A DNA stretch of 64,000 bases from Firmicutes bacterium OM04-13BH (GTDB lineage Bacteria > Bacillota > Clostridia > Lachnospirales > Lachnospiraceae): assembly GCA_003481745.1 (NCBI GenBank), contig QULP01000003.1:1-64000 (forward strand), in the 5' to 3' direction. Each line of letters begins with the position of its first letter. Positions within the stretch are counted from its first letter, which is position 1. The notes under the pieces are model-generated. The model was not told where the DNA came from, searched no databases, and saw only the letters and a list, made by a program, of their open reading frames with translations. Both the position numbers and the translations under genes were made by a program. Shown piece by piece: positions 8,991-16,720 of the stretch.

Positions 8991-10478
8991 TTATTTTTTC
9001 CATACGCCTGCTGCCAGCACAGTCATATCATCTGCTGCCTTATATTCACAAAGTGCCAGCACTTTCTGTAAAATTCCTCTTCCTAATTCCTGAGGCGCTT
9101 TCGCATGAGTCTGTAAAATAATTTCCTTTAAAGTCTCCTCGGCCCGCTCCTCCGGAAGTGCATCTAAAACTCCATCCGTCACCATAATTAAAAAATCACC
9201 ATTATACAACTTTTTTGTCAGTGATTCGTAATCTGCCGGAAATACCAGCCCCAGTGCCATACTCTCCGATGAAATACTCTCAACCCACTGGTCACGCTTG
9301 ATAAATGTCGTTGCTGCACCAGCCTTTAAGAAATGGCACATTCCCGTATATAAATCAATGATTGACACATCAACGGTTGAAAATTTACCGCCCCGCATCT
9401 GAAGATTTAAAACAGAATTCACTAATTTTGCCGCACTTTCCCCTGAAAATCCAGACTCCACCAGCTGTTCCAATAAATCTACCACATGTTCGCTTTCTTT
9501 ACAAGCCTCGAGTCCAGAACCCATTCCATCCGAAAGACACATAAAAAACTGACCATTATCTTCTGCCGTGCACATATAATTATCACCGGAAATTGTTTCT
9601 CTGTCTTTTGTTACCTTTGCAGCTCCATATAAAATCCGAAAATTTACATCCTCTACAAATCGCACGGTCATCTTTTCTTTTGTCAGAAACATCTTGCCCT
9701 CTATTCGGGGTGTCATCTGACAGCCACACATTTTTGAAAGTACCTGTCCTGCTTCTGCTGCCGAAATACAGCGTTTTCCTTTCGTATATAATTCACAGAA
9801 ATACTGGATTTTCTCGTCTGGCTGTTCTAACATCCAGATATTTCCTGCCAAAATATGTTTTTTCTTTAAACGACGTTTTAACTCTTCCTGAAACACGGCA
9901 TCTACAGGGATAATATCAAAGAGTTCATTCGACAGCGTATTCATAAGCTGTGCCATCTCTCCCAACTGTTCTGCAACCGCCATCCGATTTTCCAGCAGTT
10001 TATTATTCCAAATCAGGATTTGCTTCTGTCGTTCCATCAGCCTCTGCATCTGTTCCGTCATTTTCCCCTGATTGATACAAAACTCTGTTAAATTCGCTCT
10101 TGCCGACATGATTTTCTGTACATCCTGTTTTTCCATCAAACGAAGCAGATGATATAAAATCTGATACGTCTGCAAAGGATGTTCTTCCCAACAGAGTTTT
10201 CCCGCCGTACAACTTCTGCAAGGACCATCCCGAAGCTGTCGAATCATGTCTTCCAGCTCTCCATTGCTGATATAGTCTTTTCGATAAGGAAGTCCATAAA
10301 AACTATCCGCAAGCTTTTGAAATGCAGCGGCATAACGTCTCATTCTCTCTTTTTGCGGATGCTCTTCATAAATTACAGTTGCCGCACTTTTTCTCATATC
10401 TGAAAAAACAGTTTTTGCCATGTCCCTCAGTATTAACAGGATACTGACTATGAACATGGCAATCATCCATTCCTGCAT
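8991..10478 (-). CDS. spoIIE: SpoIIE-family PP2C serine phosphatase, short N-terminus
   Basis: Phosphatase that in Bacillus dephosphorylates SpoIIAA to release sigma-F in the forespore. The C-terminal PP2C domain shows SGDN (297-300), SDGMGSG (316-322) and MVTDGVLDALPEE, all of which mark SpoIIE. The protein has 495 residues rather than about 820. Only one membrane helix (about 5-18) replaces the ten-helix N-terminus of Bacillus SpoIIE, followed by a central region with C87, C90 and C96 and a helical stretch. The gene sits exactly where spoIIE sits in Bacillus (after divIC, before tilS) and has a 21-bp-spaced promoter with Spo0A-like boxes. Function in sigma-F activation is inferred. The anti-sigma operon is not in the window. 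Confidence 0.88.
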   Translation of the reverse strand: MQEWMIAMFIVSILLILRDMAKTVFSDMRKSAATVIYEEHPQKERMRRYAAAFQKLADSFYGLPYRKDYISNGELEDMIRQLRDGPCRSCTAGKLCWEEHPLQTYQILYHLLRLMEKQDVQKIMSARANLTEFCINQGKMTEQMQRLMERQKQILIWNNKLLENRMAVAEQLGEMAQLMNTLSNELFDIIPVDAVFQEELKRRLKKKHILAGNIWMLEQPDEKIQYFCELYTKGKRCISAAEAGQVLSKMCGCQMTPRIEGKMFLTKEKMTVRFVEDVNFRILYGAAKVTKDRETISGDNYMCTAEDNGQFFMCLSDGMGSGLEACKESEHVVDLLEQLVESGFSGESAAKLVNSVLNLQMRGGKFSTVDVSIIDLYTGMCHFLKAGAATTFIKRDQWVESISSESMALGLVFPADYESLTKKLYNGDFLIMVTDGVLDALPEERAEETLKEIILQTHAKAPQELGRGILQKVLALCEYKAADDMTVLAAGVWKK

Positions 10479-10518
10479 CTTATATCCCTCCCTAAACAGC
10501 CACTCCTGTCCAAAGAGT

Positions 10519-10551
10519 ATTATAGATGTTTTTTCTTTTAAACTTTGTCAA
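10519..10551 (-). promoter_or_regulatory. spoIIE promoter, 21-bp spacer, Spo0A-type
   Basis: Minus strand: TTGACA (10546-10551), 21-bp spacer, TATAAT (10519-10524). The hexamers are perfect but too far apart for unaided sigma-A, the architecture known for Spo0A-activated spoIIE and spoIIG in Bacillus. TTTGTCAAAA (10544-10553) overlaps the -35, and TTTGTCTAAAA lies upstream (10576-10586, minus strand). Each differs from the 0A box core TGTCGAA at one base. Confidence 0.7.
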
Positions 10552-10590
10552 AAACATGTTCTGGTTTTCAAAAAATTTTAGACAAAATTA

Positions 10591-10935
10591 TCACTTTTCT
10601 TTAAAAATAATTTCATCTCCTTCCACCAGTCCAAGTTTTTCTCTTGCTACCTGTTTTGCATATTCATCACTCTGCATATATTCTTTTAATGCTTCAATCT
10701 CTTTTGTGCGCTGCTCCTCTGCTGATATCTGTGCCTTGACTTCTTTTCTCTGGCTTTTATAGTCACCTATTTTTTCTTCTAATGCATAACTTCTTGCCAT
10801 TAAAGAAATCGAAAGTGCAGAAGCAACTAAAATCACACTAATCATCGCCGTTTTGCTTTCCGGTTGTCTATTTTCATCTTTCTTTAATTTTTCTCTTCGT
10901 TTCCGACTGAATTTTTGATTTTCTTTCTTTCTCAT
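10591..10935 (-). CDS. divIC: Septum formation initiator, FtsB/DivIC family
   Basis: Small bitopic cell-division protein that links FtsL/FtsQ to septal wall synthesis. A basic N-terminus of about 30 residues is followed by one membrane helix (MISVILVASALSISLMARSY), a coiled coil (EEKIGDYKSQRKEVKAQISAEEQ) and the conserved end AREKLGLVEGDEIIF. An ATG at 10974 is also in frame, but the ATG at 10935 has a well-placed AGGAAG and gives 114 residues. Even so it overlaps yabQ by 62 nt, so the overlap is real. The position between yabQ and spoIIE is as in Bacillus. Confidence 0.85.
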   Translation of the reverse strand: MRKKENQKFSRKRREKLKKDENRQPESKTAMISVILVASALSISLMARSYALEEKIGDYKSQRKEVKAQISAEEQRTKEIEALKEYMQSDEYAKQVAREKLGLVEGDEIIFKEK

Positions 10936-11374
10936 TCTGATTCTTCCTGACTTTTTGTATCGACTTTTGTTCATACAAAAAAAGTTTAACTCTTTTAATA
11001 CATAATTTCAACCTTTTTCTTCCCCTGTGTAGAGGAGTCAGCAAGATTCCAAATAAAGTTACGATTTTCAACAATAAAAATCCAAACAGTCTCACAATCC
11101 ATCTGCTTATTGTCGCATAATAGAAAAGAGCTCCTGCTGCCATTCCAGCCAGCGCATAAACACGTATCTGACCATTATTTTCCATATATATAACATAAAA
11201 AACAAAAAGACCCGCACTACTCCAATAAATTAAATCCTGTAAATCAATCCAGAAACGGCTGTTCGTCATCACACTGCGCCAGATTCTAAGGCAGTCATAA
11301 AGCAGACCAAGGAAAATCCCCGTCAGGAAAAGTTTCAGAAGAAGCAAAAATTCCTGTTCCATATATTTGCTCAT
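10874..11374 (-). CDS. yabQ: Spore cortex biosynthesis protein YabQ
   Basis: Membrane protein required for spore cortex formation in Bacillus, where it localises around the forespore. The 166 residues show membrane helices near 7-30, 45-62 and 70-95, the family-typical GIFLGLLYDCLRIWR, and a long basic tail. It starts 2 nt after the yabP stop, so the two are co-translated. Its last 62 nt also encode the start of divIC. Expression is expected from the sigma-E-like promoter ahead of yabP. Confidence 0.85.
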   Translation of the reverse strand: MSKYMEQEFLLLLKLFLTGIFLGLLYDCLRIWRSVMTNSRFWIDLQDLIYWSSAGLFVFYVIYMENNGQIRVYALAGMAAGALFYYATISRWIVRLFGFLLLKIVTLFGILLTPLHRGRKRLKLCIKRVKLFLYEQKSIQKVRKNQNEKERKSKIQSETKRKIKER

Positions 11375-11376
11375 CT

Positions 11377-11667
11377 TTATTTAAAAAACCTCTTTATCAT
11401 TCCTTCTTTTCCCTGCACACTTTCTCCCCTTGCCCGGTCGTAAATAAGGCTGTCTACTTTCCCTGCAATGTCTACCTCTTGTTTTTCCAAATCAAGCCGT
11501 GTCACATGCAGTTCTTTTCCCTTTACACTTAAAATACCCAATTCTGTCACCAAACGAATCTCTTCTTCATCAAAACAGAGCACATCACTGACTCCGGTTA
11601 TACTCCCCTTATTTCTTGCACGAAGTTCCAGTTTATGTGCTCTTCTTTCCACCACTTTTTCTTCCAA
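11377..11667 (-). CDS. yabP: Sporulation protein YabP
   Basis: Small sporulation protein of the YabP/YqfC family, associated with spore coat and cortex formation in Bacillus (sigma-E regulon). The family core runs from RRAHKLELRARNKGSITGVS through VLCFDEEEIRLVTELGILSVKG. An ATG at 11730 is in frame, but the extra 21 residues run through a terminator hairpin. A TTG at 11665-11667 preceded by GGGGGA with 9-nt spacing gives 96 residues, the usual size, and I prefer it. The SD lies in the 3' arm of that hairpin (11673-11714). This separates the housekeeping genes hup-rqcP from sporulation genes yabP-yabQ. Confidence 0.85.
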   Translation of the reverse strand: MEEKVVERRAHKLELRARNKGSITGVSDVLCFDEEEIRLVTELGILSVKGKELHVTRLDLEKQEVDIAGKVDSLIYDRARGESVQGKEGMIKRFFK

Positions 11668-11672
11668 AATAA

Positions 11673-11714
11673 AAAATCCCCCAACTCTCTTAAAAAGATT
11701 ATATGGGGGATTTT
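11673..11714 (-). promoter_or_regulatory. Terminator/SD-masking hairpin ahead of yabP
   Basis: On the minus strand AAAATCCCCC (11714-11705), a 22-nt loop, then GGGGGATTTT (11682-11673) continuing as TTATT and the TTG start. The 10-bp stem with T run looks like an intrinsic terminator for hup-rqcP, while its 3' arm is the only SD available to yabP. Confidence 0.75.
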
Positions 11715-11726
11715 CCTCTAATATAC
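11698..11726 (-). promoter_or_regulatory. Candidate sigma-E promoter of yabP-yabQ
   Basis: Minus strand GTATATT (11720-11726), 14-bp spacer, CATATAAT (11698-11705). This is close to the Bacillus sigma-E pattern (ATATT, 13-14 bp, CATACAAT). The start point would fall inside the loop of the hairpin, so the mRNA would lack the masking 5' arm. Confidence 0.55.
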
Positions 11727-11733
11727 ACAAATT

Positions 11734-11973
11734 TTAAAGGTAACGGAACAGCTCGCTTGCTGCTTCTTTTTTCACCGTTTCCTGCACATCCAGCACTTCC
11801 ACTCGAACATTCTTGCTTCCGAACTGGATTTCCAGAATATCTCCTGCTTTTACCTGCGCAGATGCCTTTGCCGGTTTGTCGTTAATCAGAACACGTCCCG
11901 CATCACAGGCTTCATTTGCAACAGTTCTGCGCTTAATCAGACGGGAGACTTTTAAATATTTGTCTAATCTCAT
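11734..11973 (-). CDS. rqcP: RqcP/YabO, S4-domain ribosome quality control protein
   Basis: S4 RNA-binding protein of 79 residues (MRLDKYLKVSRLIKRRTVAN, then ACDAGRVLINDKPAKASAQV). It is the homologue of Bacillus YabO/RqcP, which binds stalled 50S subunits and drives alanine tailing with RqcH. It may also be called an Hsp15-like protein. It follows hup by 3 nt and shares its promoter. It is followed by the hairpin that ends this housekeeping unit before yabP. Confidence 0.92.
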   Translation of the reverse strand: MRLDKYLKVSRLIKRRTVANEACDAGRVLINDKPAKASAQVKAGDILEIQFGSKNVRVEVLDVQETVKKEAASELFRYL

Positions 11974-11976
11974 TTT

Positions 11977-12252
11977 TTATGCGTTTACCATATCTTTTAA
12001 TGCTTTACCAGCTTTAAATTTTGGATTTTTAGAAGCTGCGATTGTCATAGTTTCACCAGTCTGAGGATTTCTTCCTTCTCTTGCTGCTCTTTCAGCTACT
12101 TCGAAAGTACCAAAACCAACTAACTGAACTTTTTCACCTTTCTTTAATTCAGCAGATACTACATCGATAAATGCTTTTAAAGCTGCTTCTGCATCTTTTT
12201 TTGATAACTGAGTTTCTGCTGCCATAGCTGCAACTAATTCTGTTCTGTTCAT
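11977..12252 (-). CDS. hup: HU-type DNA-binding protein
   Basis: Nucleoid protein of the HU/IHF family, 91 residues, full length. The DNA-binding arm signature [22 protein letters not shown] and [16 protein letters not shown] are intact. The start [13 protein letters not shown] follows AGGAGG. It is the first gene of a hup-rqcP unit with a strong promoter, as in clostridia. A highly expressed housekeeping gene is expected. Confidence 0.97.
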   Translation of the reverse strand: MNRTELVAAMAAETQLSKKDAEAALKAFIDVVSAELKKGEKVQLVGFGTFEVAERAAREGRNPQTGETMTIAASKNPKFKAGKALKDMVNA

Positions 12253-12336
12253 GAATATTTCCTCCTAAAATAAATAATCTTATTTACAATGTTGATTCTA
12301 ACTGTGGCTGCAAAATACAACCTCAACATACTGTTA

Positions 12337-12365
12337 TTTATACCTTGTTTCCTATAGTTTGTCAA
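12337..12365 (-). promoter_or_regulatory. Sigma-A promoter of hup-rqcP
   Basis: Minus strand TTGACA (12360-12365), 17-bp spacer, TATAAA (12337-12342), about 77 nt upstream of the HU start. Confidence 0.8.
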
Positions 12366-12398
12366 GCGTATTCAAAAAGCCCCGGACATCTTTTTCTC

Positions 12399-13382
12399 TT
12401 ATTTTTCCAATGTGTTGATACTTTCTACAAATTCAAGCCACTTTTCGTACTGAGAAATCAGCTTTTTAAGTTTTTCCAGATTTTTTTTCGGAATCCATAC
12501 TTTATTGTGCGTATAATAATAATTTGCAAGTTTCCAGAATTTTTCCGGATAAGCAAATCGGACGGCAAGATTTTCCCTCTCTTCTTTTATGAGCGGGCGA
12601 ATCTCGCAATAGCTTTGAATCATCTCTTTTCCCAGTTCTTTGTCCCAACCGTGTTTCTCTAATATCTTTCTCATAAACTGATACAAATCTGCCATCTGCA
12701 CATCATAATTCCAATTATCAAAGTTGACAACCGCAGTTTCTGAATCCCACATCAAAATGTTATGCTGATGAAACGCTCCATGGCAGACACAGCCTCTTTC
12801 CAGGCTTACGGTACGCAGTCTGTCATAAGAAGATTGACTGATACGCTTAAAAGCCTCTTCTGCACAGCAAAGATAACGGTCTGCATGTTCCAGATAACAG
12901 CGTTCAAATTCATTTTTCTGATGTTTTTGAAATATAAACTTTTTAATTTTTCTCAATTCCCGATTGTGGCGTTCATATTCGCTCAAAAGAGATTCCCTCA
13001 CATAATGCTCCCAGACCGGCATCTGCATTGTTTTATGTAAGCTGGCAAGTGCTTTTACACTGCGCATGATATCCTTGCGGGACTGTGTATCACATTCTTT
13101 TCCATCGTACCAGTTCTTTACCAGATATGGAATATTTTCTTTATCAACTGTAATATAGTTTTCTTCTTTATTTCGTTTTAGTGTATCTACATGAATTTCT
13201 TTTTGACCTGAAATTTTTTCAAGTAGTTTCGCCTGATATTCTAATTTTCTTGTTGAACCGTAATACTCTCTGATTAAAACAAGCCCCTGCCCGGTCTGGC
13301 AAATTAAAGCACCACGACCTCTGCTTGCAGCCGATGCTTCTAAATCATACTTTTCTAAAATGCTAATCCCCCTGTCATGCAC
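12399..13382 (-). CDS. cotS: CotS-family spore coat protein, kinase-like fold
   Basis: Member of the CotS/YtaA/CotI family, spore coat proteins with an aminoglycoside-phosphotransferase-like fold. Recognised from DRGISILEKYDLEAS, RGRGALICQTGQGLVLIREY and LVKNWYDGKECD. The catalytic loop reads CHGAFHQHNIL, with Ala where kinases have the catalytic Asp (HGDxxxxN), and the metal motif is VNFDNW. It may therefore bind without phosphorylating. The reading frame is open to an ATG at 13454, but the GTG at 13382 with AGGGGGAGG upstream matches the normal family N-terminus (327 residues). A sigma-E-like promoter lies at 13473-13501. It is adjacent to the yabPQ/spoIIE sporulation block. Confidence 0.75.
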   Translation of the reverse strand: MHDRGISILEKYDLEASAASRGRGALICQTGQGLVLIREYYGSTRKLEYQAKLLEKISGQKEIHVDTLKRNKEENYITVDKENIPYLVKNWYDGKECDTQSRKDIMRSVKALASLHKTMQMPVWEHYVRESLLSEYERHNRELRKIKKFIFQKHQKNEFERCYLEHADRYLCCAEEAFKRISQSSYDRLRTVSLERGCVCHGAFHQHNILMWDSETAVVNFDNWNYDVQMADLYQFMRKILEKHGWDKELGKEMIQSYCEIRPLIKEERENLAVRFAYPEKFWKLANYYYTHNKVWIPKKNLEKLKKLISQYEKWLEFVESINTLEK

Positions 13383-13472
13383 TCCTTTTTTCCTCCCCCT
13401 TATTTTCCATACATACGATAGGACTCTTTCTAAAAACCAAAAGAACTCACTCATACATTAATCTGTCTTTTT

Positions 13473-13501
13473 ATTGTATGCAGTTTTTTTGAGGACTAGT
13501 A
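13473..13501 (-). promoter_or_regulatory. Candidate sigma-E promoter of the CotS-family gene
   Basis: Minus strand TACTAGT (13495-13501), 14-bp spacer, CATACAAT (13473-13480). The -10 equals the Bacillus sigma-E consensus; the -35 matches 5 of 7. A start near 13465 is only about 10 nt from the upstream ATG but leaves about 80 nt of leader for the preferred GTG. Confidence 0.5.
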
Positions 13502-13555
13502 TAAGAAAGAATACGAAAGAAACGGAAATCAAAAAACAGACAGAAAACATGGGCA

Positions 13556-14896
13556 TCATGCTTCCTGTCCGATTTTATTTTTCGCCAGTTCAAGTAAATA
13601 TTCTTTTGTATTATGAGACGGTTCTTCTAAAACATCTTCTAAAAGTATATTTAAGATTTCTCCTATCTGTTTTCCCTGCGTTACTCCAATTGCAATCAAA
13701 TCTTTTCCATTCACTGCAAGATTACGAATAGAGAAACACTGTTTCTCTTCAATAATCTGTTCATAAATTACTTTTACTTTATGAATCCGTTCCAGTTTTT
13801 CCTCTCTTTGATAGGTACTCTGCGCCATTGTATCGGCATACTGTACCTGTAGAAGCAGAGGATACAATTCTTCTCCCAGTTTATTCATGGCTTTTCTTAC
13901 TGCTTTTGGTGTCGGCTGGGTTCTCACATCATGCCATTTTACCAGTTTGGTCACTTTCTTTATCGTGTCATTATCCATTTTTAGCCGATGCAGCACTTCA
14001 TTTGCGATTCTCTCGCTTTCTTCCCCATGTCCTTTAAAATGATCTCTTCCATTTTCATCGGTAGTTTTCATTTTCGGTTTCCCCATATCATGAAGCAGCA
14101 TGGTATAACGCAAAACCTTATTTGCCGGAATGAGTTCCAAAGCCTTTAATGTGTGTTCTCCCACATTGGTAAAATGATGTGGTGTATTTTGTTCGGTCTG
14201 CATTATGGCATCAAATTCCGGAAGTACTACTTCTGTAATTCCAAGTTCATAAGCTGTTCTTAAAAGTTCCGGATGATTTGATAACAAAAGTTTTCGAATT
14301 TCTGTCTCGATTCGTTCTGCACTGATTTTCTCAAGATTACCTGAAAGTTTCGATGCTGCCTGTTTTGTTTTTTCTTCAATTGAAAAACCAAGCTGACCGG
14401 CAAAACGCACGGCACGCATAATCCGAAGGGCATCCTCTGTAAAACGTTCTTCCGGATTTCCCACACACCGAATAACTTTCTTATTCAGATCATCAATCCC
14501 TCCAAATAAATCAAGTAGTCCTTCTTTGTCATTGTACGCCATCGCATTAATGGTAAAGTCTCTTCGACGTAAGTCTTCTCTTACCTCTCCGGTAAAAGTT
14601 ACTTCTTTTGGATGACGTCCATCCTCATACTCTCCATCAATACGGTAAGTTGTTACTTCAAATCCTTCTTTGCCAAACATAACAGTTACCGTTCCATGCT
14701 GGATTCCAGTATCAACGGTACGACGAAAAAGGCGCTTTACTTCCATCGGTTTTGCTGATGTTGTAATATCCCAGTCTGCCGGTGCTCTGCCAAGGAGACT
14801 GTCCCTGACACAGCCCCCTACCGCATAAGCATCATGCCCATGTTCCTGCAAGACGGAAATGATTTCTTGAACTTCTTTCGGAACATTTATTTTCAT
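13556..14896 (-). CDS. cca: CCA-adding tRNA nucleotidyltransferase
   Basis: Class II nucleotidyltransferase that builds or repairs the 3' CCA of tRNA. The head has GGCVRDSLLGR (27-37) and the metal motif DWD (41-43), with RRDFTINAMAYN and the PolyA-pol RNA-binding region following. A C-terminal HD domain (MLLHDMGKPKMKTTDENGRDHFKGHGEES) suggests a hydrolase activity as in many clostridial enzymes. The 446 residues are normal for the HD-containing form. The start follows AAAGGAG. It stands alone, with a 173-nt gap to the CotS-family gene. Confidence 0.95.
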   Translation of the reverse strand: MKINVPKEVQEIISVLQEHGHDAYAVGGCVRDSLLGRAPADWDITTSAKPMEVKRLFRRTVDTGIQHGTVTVMFGKEGFEVTTYRIDGEYEDGRHPKEVTFTGEVREDLRRRDFTINAMAYNDKEGLLDLFGGIDDLNKKVIRCVGNPEERFTEDALRIMRAVRFAGQLGFSIEEKTKQAASKLSGNLEKISAERIETEIRKLLLSNHPELLRTAYELGITEVVLPEFDAIMQTEQNTPHHFTNVGEHTLKALELIPANKVLRYTMLLHDMGKPKMKTTDENGRDHFKGHGEESERIANEVLHRLKMDNDTIKKVTKLVKWHDVRTQPTPKAVRKAMNKLGEELYPLLLQVQYADTMAQSTYQREEKLERIHKVKVIYEQIIEEKQCFSIRNLAVNGKDLIAIGVTQGKQIGEILNILLEDVLEEPSHNTKEYLLELAKNKIGQEA

Positions 14897-15002
14897 TTTT
14901 TCTGTTTCTCCTTTTAGCCGTTATCTCAAAACTCTCTCTTTCATAGAAAATACAGTTTTTCTCACCAACTATAGAAGGTTGAAAATTTTTGCTGATTTTC
15001 TT

Positions 15003-15488
15003 TTAAACATCAAAGCTGATTTTTCTGCCTGTATGTGTATATTGATAATAACGGACTCCGGCTGCATCTAACATTCGTTTCGATGCTTTTACTGCCGGTG
15101 TATCACTGTATTTATCGCTGTCATAAACAATTGTCTTGATTCCCGCCTGAATGATTGCCTTTGCACATTCATTACAGGGAAACAGGGAAACATACAATTT
15201 TGCGCCCTCCAAGGAACCGCCTCTGTAATTTAAAATCGCATTGAGTTCACTGTGCGTTACATACAGATATTTGGTATTGTAAGGCTCGCCTTCTCTTTCC
15301 CATGGAAATTCATCATCAGAACATCCACTTGGAAATCCATTATATCCCATAGATAATATTTTATTGTCTGAACTTACAATACATGCTCCCACCTGAGAAT
15401 TCGGGTCTTTGGAGCGCATTCCGGAAAGCTTTGCAACTCCCATAAAATACTCATCCCAGGATATATAATCTTTTCTCTTCCCCGTCAT
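15003..15488 (-). CDS. comEB: dCMP deaminase (ComEB family)
   Basis: Zinc deaminase converting dCMP to dUMP for thymidylate supply. The 161 residues carry the zinc motifs H79-S80-E81 (HSELNAI; Ser in place of the common Ala) and PCNEC (104-108). The N-terminus MTGKRKDYISWDEYFMGVA and KDPNSQVGACIV are typical of the ComEB/dCMP deaminase group rather than tRNA adenosine deaminase. The start has GAGGAAAG upstream. The next gene upstream in transcription is upp, another pyrimidine enzyme, 79 nt away. Confidence 0.93.
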   Translation of the reverse strand: MTGKRKDYISWDEYFMGVAKLSGMRSKDPNSQVGACIVSSDNKILSMGYNGFPSGCSDDEFPWEREGEPYNTKYLYVTHSELNAILNYRGGSLEGAKLYVSLFPCNECAKAIIQAGIKTIVYDSDKYSDTPAVKASKRMLDAAGVRYYQYTHTGRKISFDV

Positions 15489-15567
15489 TACTTTCCTCTG
15501 CCTTTATTTATTCTCAGAATCTTCACTGTAACTATTTTCGTGTCTGAAACTTCGAAAGTGTGTTTTT

Positions 15568-16197
15568 TTATTTCGTACCGAAAATGCGGTCTCCTGCGTC
15601 GCCAAGTCCCGGTACAATATAACCATGTTCATTGAGACATTCATCTAATGCACCTACATAGATATCAACATCCGGATGTGCTTCGCTTAGTGCTTTTAAT
15701 CCTTCCGGTGCAGCAAGCAGACACAGGAAACGGATGTTGTTTACTCCTTTTTCTTTTAACATCGTAATTGCAGCAATCGCAGAACCACCGGTTGCAAGCA
15801 TCGGGTCTGTTACAAATACTTCTCTTTCTTCACAGTCTGCCGGAAGTTTACAGTAATATTCCACCGGTTTTAAAGTCTCCGGATCACGGTACAGACCAAT
15901 GTGTCCTACTTTTGCAGCCGGAACCATAGCAAGCATACCTTCTACCATTCCAAGACCGGCTCTTAAAATCGGAACAACCGCAAGTTTTTTTCCTGCCAGC
16001 TCTTTTACTACTGTTTTCTGAAGAGGTGTTTCAATTTCAATGTCCGTTAATTTTAAGTCTCTGGTTGCCTCATAAGCCATAAACATTGCAATTTCACTAA
16101 CCAGTTCACGAAACTCTTTTGAACTTGTCTCTTTTCTTCTGATGATACCAATTTTGTGCTGAATTAACGGATGTTCCATAATTTTAATTTTCGCCAT
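15568..16197 (-). CDS. upp: Uracil phosphoribosyltransferase
   Basis: Pyrimidine salvage enzyme making UMP from uracil and PRPP. The 209 residues have the PRPP-binding motif [11 protein letters not shown] (130-140) and the uracil-binding end [16 protein letters not shown]. Length and both motifs are standard. The SD is AGGAGA. It lies downstream of rpiB (76-nt gap), as in Bacillus, where ywlF (rpiB) and upp are close neighbours. Confidence 0.97.
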   Translation of the reverse strand: MAKIKIMEHPLIQHKIGIIRRKETSSKEFRELVSEIAMFMAYEATRDLKLTDIEIETPLQKTVVKELAGKKLAVVPILRAGLGMVEGMLAMVPAAKVGHIGLYRDPETLKPVEYYCKLPADCEEREVFVTDPMLATGGSAIAAITMLKEKGVNNIRFLCLLAAPEGLKALSEAHPDVDIYVGALDECLNEHGYIVPGLGDAGDRIFGTK

Positions 16198-16273
16198 TTT
16201 CTTATCTCCTGTTTTCTTTGCAAAATTTTTAAGCCTGCTGTCTTAATTTTCCTGAATTCAATTTTTTTAATTT

Positions 16274-16702
16274 TTAATCTTCAATCTGGTTGATTCTTCT
16301 CTGATGTCTTTCTTCGCCTGAAAATTCTGTATTTAAAAAAGTATCTACGATTTTGATTGCAAGACCAGGTCCTACGACTCTGCCTCCAAGTGCAAGTACG
16401 TTAGAATCATTATGAAGTCTTGTTGCCTCAGCACAGAAGCAGTCTGTACAAACTGCCGCGCGGATTCCTTTCATCTTGTTTGCTGCAATTGAAATACCAA
16501 TTCCCGTTCCACAGATTAAGATTCCTTTTTCACACTCTCCAGACTGAATTGCTTTTCCTACTAATTTTGCATAAACCGGATAATCCACAGATTTATTATC
16601 GTAACATCCAAAATCTTTATACTCGATTTTACGTGCTTTTAAGTAAGCAATAATCTCCTGTTTTAATTCAAATCCCCCATGGTCGCACCCTAATGCTATC
16701 AT
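16274..16702 (-). CDS. rpiB: Ribose-5-phosphate isomerase B
   Basis: Interconverts ribose-5-phosphate and ribulose-5-phosphate. The 142 residues have the sugar-phosphate isomerase RpiB/LacA motifs GCDHGG (5-10) and the active-site Cys loop CGTGIG (64-69), then HNDSNVLALGGRVVG. The single-gene context with the Sua5 homologue and upp argues for RpiB rather than LacA/LacB, which come in pairs. It is 18 nt downstream of the Sua5 gene with a strong AGGAGG. Confidence 0.95.
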   Translation of the reverse strand: MIALGCDHGGFELKQEIIAYLKARKIEYKDFGCYDNKSVDYPVYAKLVGKAIQSGECEKGILICGTGIGISIAANKMKGIRAAVCTDCFCAEATRLHNDSNVLALGGRVVGPGLAIKIVDTFLNTEFSGEERHQRRINQIED

Positions 16703-16720
16703 AAGTTTTCCTCCTGTTTT

